Assembly (NCBI GenBank): GCA_963764805.1
Contig: CAVXUB010000002.1
Coordinates: 620,001 to 684,000, forward strand
DNA length: 64,000 nt
Direction: 5' to 3'
From: CAVXUB01 sp963764805
Lineage (GTDB): Bacteria; Actinomycetota; Acidimicrobiia; Acidimicrobiales; Bog-793
In this document: positions 61,083 to 64,000 of the stretch, piece after piece
Layout: each line of letters begins with the position of its first letter
How positions within the stretch are numbered: position 1 is the stretch's first letter
Notes under the pieces: generated by a model
The model's input: the letters and a program-made list of their open reading frames with translations, nothing else
Told to the model about the DNA's origin: nothing
The model's database searches: none
Translations under genes and position numbers: made by a program

Positions 61083-61469
61083 GTGAGCCGGAGCCCCACT
61101 GCGCGTCGCCCAAGGTGGAGCCGCCGCGGCCACGGCCTCGTGATGGCCGTCGCAACGACGGCCCTGGCCGTTGCGCTCAGCGCATGTGGCGCGGCGTCCC
61201 CGGGAACCCTCAGCGTGACGATGATCCACCTGGTTTCCGGTTCCGGACCGACGGGCTGGAGAACGCTCGGCGGCGTCGTGTCGGTGCAGCCGAGCGGCGG
61301 GAAGGCGCTGGTGGTCGATGTGAATGCAGCGGGGCGTTTCGGGATGACGCTGTCGCCCGGCCGTTACACGGTCACCGCGTGCTCCCCTGCCAGCTGCGCC
61401 GGCACGAGTGTCCAAGCCACCGTCAAGTCCGCTTCGATCACCGCTGTCGCGTTGAGGTGTCCGCACTGA
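61083..61469 (+). CDS. Putative lipoprotein with a small carboxypeptidase-regulatory-like domain
   Basis: 128 residues from GTG 61083; in-frame starts upstream would run through the terminator hairpin. The N-terminus is basic (RRPRWSRRGHG), followed by a hydrophobic segment (MAVATTALAVAL) and a lipobox LSAC, giving a lipid-anchored protein. The mature domain (VVDVNAAGRFGMTLSPGRYTVTACSP) reads like a short beta-sandwich of the type found in carboxypeptidase regulatory domains, with two close cysteines. No specific function is recognised. Confidence 0.65.
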   Translation: MSRSPTARRPRWSRRGHGLVMAVATTALAVALSACGAASPGTLSVTMIHLVSGSGPTGWRTLGGVVSVQPSGGKALVVDVNAAGRFGMTLSPGRYTVTACSPASCAGTSVQATVKSASITAVALRCPH

Positions 61470-61487
61470 GCCGAGGTGGGGTATGAG

Positions 61488-61938
61488 GTGGGGGTGGACG
61501 ATCCTTACGACCTGCGGCGTTTCGTCGATGCGCAAGAGGAGGGCGGTGCCTACGAACAGGCGCTCGCCGAGCTGCGACGCGGGAAGGAAGGAATCGCACT
61601 GGATGTGGTTCGTCTTCCCCCAGATCGCCGGTCTCGGCCAGAGCCCCACATCGCGACGCTTCTCGATCTCCGGACTGGCCGAGGCAGAGGAGTATCTGGC
61701 CCACCCGGTTCTCGGGCAGCGCCTACGGGAGTCGGCCAGCGCCTTGGTCGACCTCGGGCAAGCAGACGCGGGCCGTATCCTCGGCGACATCGACGCCCTC
61801 AAGCTCCGCTCCTCGATGACCCTCTTTGCTATGGCAGCGCCCGACGAGGCAGTCTTCCGCGAGGTTCTCGACCAGTACTTCGACGGTGAGGGCGACCAGA
61901 AGACCGAGGAACTGGCCGGCAGTCGTCGACAGGAGTGA
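61488..61938 (+). pseudogene. DUF1810 protein, one frame break
   Basis: DUF1810 proteins are about 140 residues, and the expected sequence is present in two frames. The first frame gives DDPYDLRRFVDAQ and YEQALAELRRGK. After a one-base shift near 61579-61592 (a GGAAGGAAGG run) the second gives KESHWMWFVFPQIAGLGQSP and the normal C-terminus. The GA-rich run is a classic slippage or miscall site. Several GTG codons (61476, 61488, 61494) could start it, with GAGGTGGGG as ribosome site. The family is poorly characterised (calpastatin-like by name only). Confidence 0.75.
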
Positions 61939-62192
61939 TTCTGGACTAGGTCTCATCGGACCTGACTCCGGACTATTCGGTGTGACGTGTAACAAGAAAC
62001 GATGTTGTGCTCAGGCGTAGGCGCCCTCTGCTCGGAAGCGGTGTGGGCGCGGGACGCTTGCTCGTAAGCGGGAGGTTCAAGTTGTGGTATCACCGCGCCG
62101 TCGTCGACAGCGTCGAGCCGCTCCACATGACCATCTGGCACCAGGAGAGCCGTCATGTTCCCGCAGTGTTGGTGGAGGGTGCAGAATCGGGC
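61939..62192. other. No gene recognised; less GC-rich DNA
   Basis: This 254-nt stretch lies between the DUF1810 gene and an antitoxin gene. A toxin gene would be expected directly downstream of the antitoxin (here, on its left), but no PIN or RelE-type frame could be read on the minus strand. The composition is visibly less GC-rich near 61940-62030. Confidence 0.45.
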
Positions 62193-62438
62193 TCATAGAT
62201 CGTCGGTCGTGTCGGACAGTAGGCCGCGCACTTCAGCGAGAAGCCTCTGGTCAGCAGCGTGATGGGAGACCATGGCGAGCGCCTCGGCCGTCGGCACGGC
62301 TCGATGGCGACGGAGCCGCACAATCTCGGCCACTGGGTGCCGGTCGACCGTGAGGATCAACCGCTCACCGCCTTCGACCCGCCGAAGCATTTCCCTCATC
62401 CTGTTCCGAAGATCGCGGAGCGAAATAGCGTCACACAC
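62193..62438 (-). CDS. Phd/YefM-type antitoxin, apparently orphan
   Basis: 81 residues from GTG 62438. The N-terminal VCDAISLRDLRNRMREMLRRVEGG and the following LILTVDRHPVAEIVRLRRH match the Phd/YefM fold, which binds its own promoter and neutralises a cognate toxin through its C-terminal tail (here LLAEVRGLLSDTTDDL). No toxin gene was recognised on either side. The longer frame upstream lacks family similarity. Confidence 0.75.
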   Translation of the reverse strand: MCDAISLRDLRNRMREMLRRVEGGERLILTVDRHPVAEIVRLRRHRAVPTAEALAMVSHHAADQRLLAEVRGLLSDTTDDL

Positions 62439-62878
62439 GCCTGGCGTAGCACATGTCGCCGCATATGGCTTGGCCGCGTGTGCGCTTTCGTACATGAACG
62501 GGCCAGATCTAAGGCCGCGGCTTGTTTCGCTGTTCAACGCCTGGAACTCGGGAAGGATCATGCCTATCGGTCCCTAGACGATCGACCGACGCCGGACGGC
62601 ACGAACCCGGAGGACGCGCGCTCGTGCGTCTCGCCCTCACTACGGCGACCCTGTACTCGAGCGTCGCCCGTCCATCGTGGCCCATGTCGTCTGGACCACG
62701 ACAGCGGCGCCGTTGCACACCATTGACGCGAAGCCCTTTTGGATCTCGCCGCCGCGGGCAGGTCCTCCACAAACTGAGCCACCCCACGAGGAAGGCGCGG
62801 CTTGCTGGTTCGCAGATAGCGAGTCGAGGTCCCCGCCGAAGCTGGCCAGCCATGCCTACGCGTGTACACCCATGTTCG
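62439..62878. other. Region without a convincing gene
   Basis: About 440 nt with overlapping open frames on both strands, none resembling a known protein. It lies just downstream (minus strand) of the AbrB-type gene, where a toxin partner would be expected, so it may be an eroded or miscalled toxin gene. Confidence 0.45.
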
Positions 62879-63280
62879 TCAGCGCGAGGATCGCGCCGGC
62901 CGACGCTCCCCACGGGAACGCAGAGCGGCGATGAGCTCGTCGCCCGAGGCGAGTGTCGCGAGCCTGCGGGCAGTGCGTCGGCGTCTGCTCCCTTCTCCCC
63001 TCTGCCACTCTGGAGCCCAGAACCATTCCTGGGTGGCGTCAATCAGCATCTGGGGTTGCAGCAGGACGCCCTCGTCCTTGACCTCAGCCTCGAGCAGGTC
63101 GCCCTCGTCCTTGACCTCAGCCTCGAGCAGGTCGCCCTCCTCCAGGCGCGCGGCCTTGCGGATGTCGTCAGGAACGGTCAGCTGCCCTTTGGTTCGCAGA
63201 GGGTTCGTGCTATAAGAGAATCTACGTTCCGGAGCGAATCGTGCCACCACTCGGCGGCCCCTGATCGCGCTATTTGACAT
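62879..63280 (-). CDS. AbrB/MazE/SpoVT-type antitoxin-like protein with internal duplication
   Basis: 133 residues from ATG 63280 (start uncertain; the first 25 residues lack similarity). The swapped-hairpin DNA-binding core is LRTKGQLTVPDDIRKAARLE. It is followed by an 11-residue direct duplication (EGDLLEAEVKD twice) where the family has one copy, then VLLQPQMLIDATQEWFWAPEW, which is typical of these antitoxins. The C-terminus is Arg-rich. No toxin was found downstream. Confidence 0.7.
   Translation of the reverse strand: MSNSAIRGRRVVARFAPERRFSYSTNPLRTKGQLTVPDDIRKAARLEEGDLLEAEVKDEGDLLEAEVKDEGVLLQPQMLIDATQEWFWAPEWQRGEGSRRRRTARRLATLASGDELIAALRSRGERRPARSSR
63074..63139 (-). repeat. Exact 33-bp tandem duplication in the AbrB-like gene
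   Basis: Two identical 33-bp units at 63074-63106 and 63107-63139. The length is a multiple of three, so the frame is kept and 11 residues are duplicated. Exact identity suggests a recent event or an assembly artefact. Confidence 0.85.
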
Positions 63281-63465
63281 CTATAGCCTGCGCCGTATCG
63301 ACGTTGGGGCCGATCTGCTCGGGGTTGTATTGGGTCGAGGCGTGGAACCCGGTCCGGCGGACGCCGCGGCGCTAGGCGGGAATCCGGATCGGGACCAAGC
63401 CCCAAACGGCAAGTGGTACCCGATCCCGCCGCCTCTGGGCGCTCCGCCTCCGCGCGGGCCTTCTC

Positions 63466-64000
63466 CTAGCAACCGTTCACATAGATGCTGACGATCGAGT
63501 CGCTCGCCAGGGCCATGGCGTTCCCCGGCGGATCCTGAGAGGCGACCTCGTCGAAAGGTTGCGAGGGATTGTCACAGCCATCAATCATGCTGTAGATCTG
63601 CCTGAACCCCTTTGAACGCAGGACATGAACCGCTGACGCTTTGGAGAGTCCGGTCACGTCCGGAACCCGCGTATTGGGCGCACTCCCAGCCACCCAGAGG
63701 CCGATCTCGCTGCCACCTGACACACCTACCCCGGCGGTCGGAAACTGGGACGTGATCGTTCCTGGCTTTGCGGACGAGGACGAAGCGCTAACCCAGTAGA
63801 CCCTCGCTTCGGGCATCGGATTGTCGGCGAGATAAGAAGCCTTCGATGTGCCGACCAAGCCTGGCATGTCGTAGTAGGCGTCGCCCAACAGTGGACTGCT
63901 CGTCGTCGTCGTTTGGCCTGAAGTGAAACTCCCGGAGGTCCTGTTCGAGGTAAGGGTTTGCCGCGCCCTACCGCCCGATGCAGGTCTCGAGACCGGACCC
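63466..64000 (-). CDS. PASTA-domain protein, C-terminal part (runs off the right edge)
   Basis: The minus strand is open from the window edge to a stop at 63466, about 177 residues. A Thr/Ser/Gly-rich linker (SGSFTSGQTTTTSSP) leads into two PASTA-like repeats. The first is around MPGLVGTSKASYLADNP. The second is clear: VPDVTGLSKASAVHVLRSKG, then SQDPPGNAMALASDSIVSIYV. PASTA domains are extracellular sensors of cell-wall fragments, on Ser/Thr kinases and penicillin-binding proteins. Which catalytic domain precedes this part, if any, lies outside the window. Two Cys near the end may pair. Confidence 0.75.
   Translation of the reverse strand, partial: GPVSRPASGGRARQTLTSNRTSGSFTSGQTTTTSSPLLGDAYYDMPGLVGTSKASYLADNPMPEARVYWVSASSSSAKPGTITSQFPTAGVGVSGGSEIGLWVAGSAPNTRVPDVTGLSKASAVHVLRSKGFRQIYSMIDGCDNPSQPFDEVASQDPPGNAMALASDSIVSIYVNGC

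Noticed and set aside
62509..63042. RelE- or PIN-type toxin gene downstream of the AbrB-like gene
   Set aside because: All minus-strand frames were read and none showed toxin motifs; listed only as a region without a convincing gene.

Overview
The window is high-GC DNA (about 70% by eye) carrying a marker set that points to an actinomycete (Actinomycetota). It encodes F420 biosynthesis (fused CofG-CofH enzyme FbiC) and an NADPH:F420 reductase (NpdG), the mycothiol ligase MshC and a mycothiol-type enzyme family member, and a phosphatidylinositol mannoside block (PgsA, PatA, PimA). The order thrS - HIT - pgsA - patA - pimA - pdxS/pdxT - yebC - ruvCAB - yajC/secD/secF on one strand matches the Rv2614c to Rv2586c stretch of Mycobacterium tuberculosis. 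The c-di-GMP proteins, the SCO6745-like gene and the general style fit a deep branch such as Acidimicrobiia, but that placement is inference.

Layout. 1-11 kb: end of an unknown gene, fbiC with a 4-nt overlapping LOG-family gene, a membrane-anchored HtrA-type protease, an acyl-CoA ligase with a tiny overlapping partner, and a large GAF/PAS/GGDEF/EAL protein. 11-19 kb: a proline-rich zinc-ribbon membrane protein, gltB with a frameshifted gltD, an array of hairpin repeats upstream of gltB, and a DUF2510 protein. 19-22.4 kb: thiO-thiS-thiG-thiD thiamine operon. 22.5-48.4 kb (minus strand apart from one EF-G-like gene): serS, secF-secD-yajC, tgt-queA, ruvB-ruvA-ruvC, yebC, pdxT-pdxS, an M48 protease, pimA, a frameshifted PAS/GGDEF gene, patA, pgsA, then a mycothiol-enzyme-fold protein, a HIT protein, thrS and mshC. 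48.3-54.8 kb: npdG, aldo-keto reductase, SCO6745-like gene, HAD phosphatase, type II NADH dehydrogenase, PIG-L deacetylase and a small Trp-rich protein. 54.8-59.4 kb: a cyclase-ATPase-TPR gene, a 72-residue tandem-repeat peptide gene and a SagB-like dehydrogenase gene in tight tandem, the most novel-looking block. 59.4-64 kb: aquaporin, secreted protein, lipoprotein, DUF1810 gene, two orphan antitoxin-like genes in eroded DNA and a partial PASTA protein.

The core genes form translationally coupled operons: ATGA, GTGA or CTGA overlaps occur at fbiC/LOG, thiO/thiS, thiG/thiD, secD/secF, yajC/secD, queA/tgt, ruvB/queA, ruvA/ruvB, ruvC/ruvA, pdxS/pdxT, HIT/mycothiol family and npdG/mshC.

A striking general property is the number of apparent frameshifts. 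Seven otherwise recognisable genes (gltD, the PAS/GGDEF gene, mshC, the PIG-L gene, the cyclase gene, the secreted protein and the DUF1810 gene) contain eleven reading-frame breaks, nine of them in the same direction (one surplus base). Sequencing or assembly insertions are the simplest explanation. These genes are annotated at full length with the breaks located. No tRNA, rRNA, CRISPR array or intact insertion sequence was recognised.
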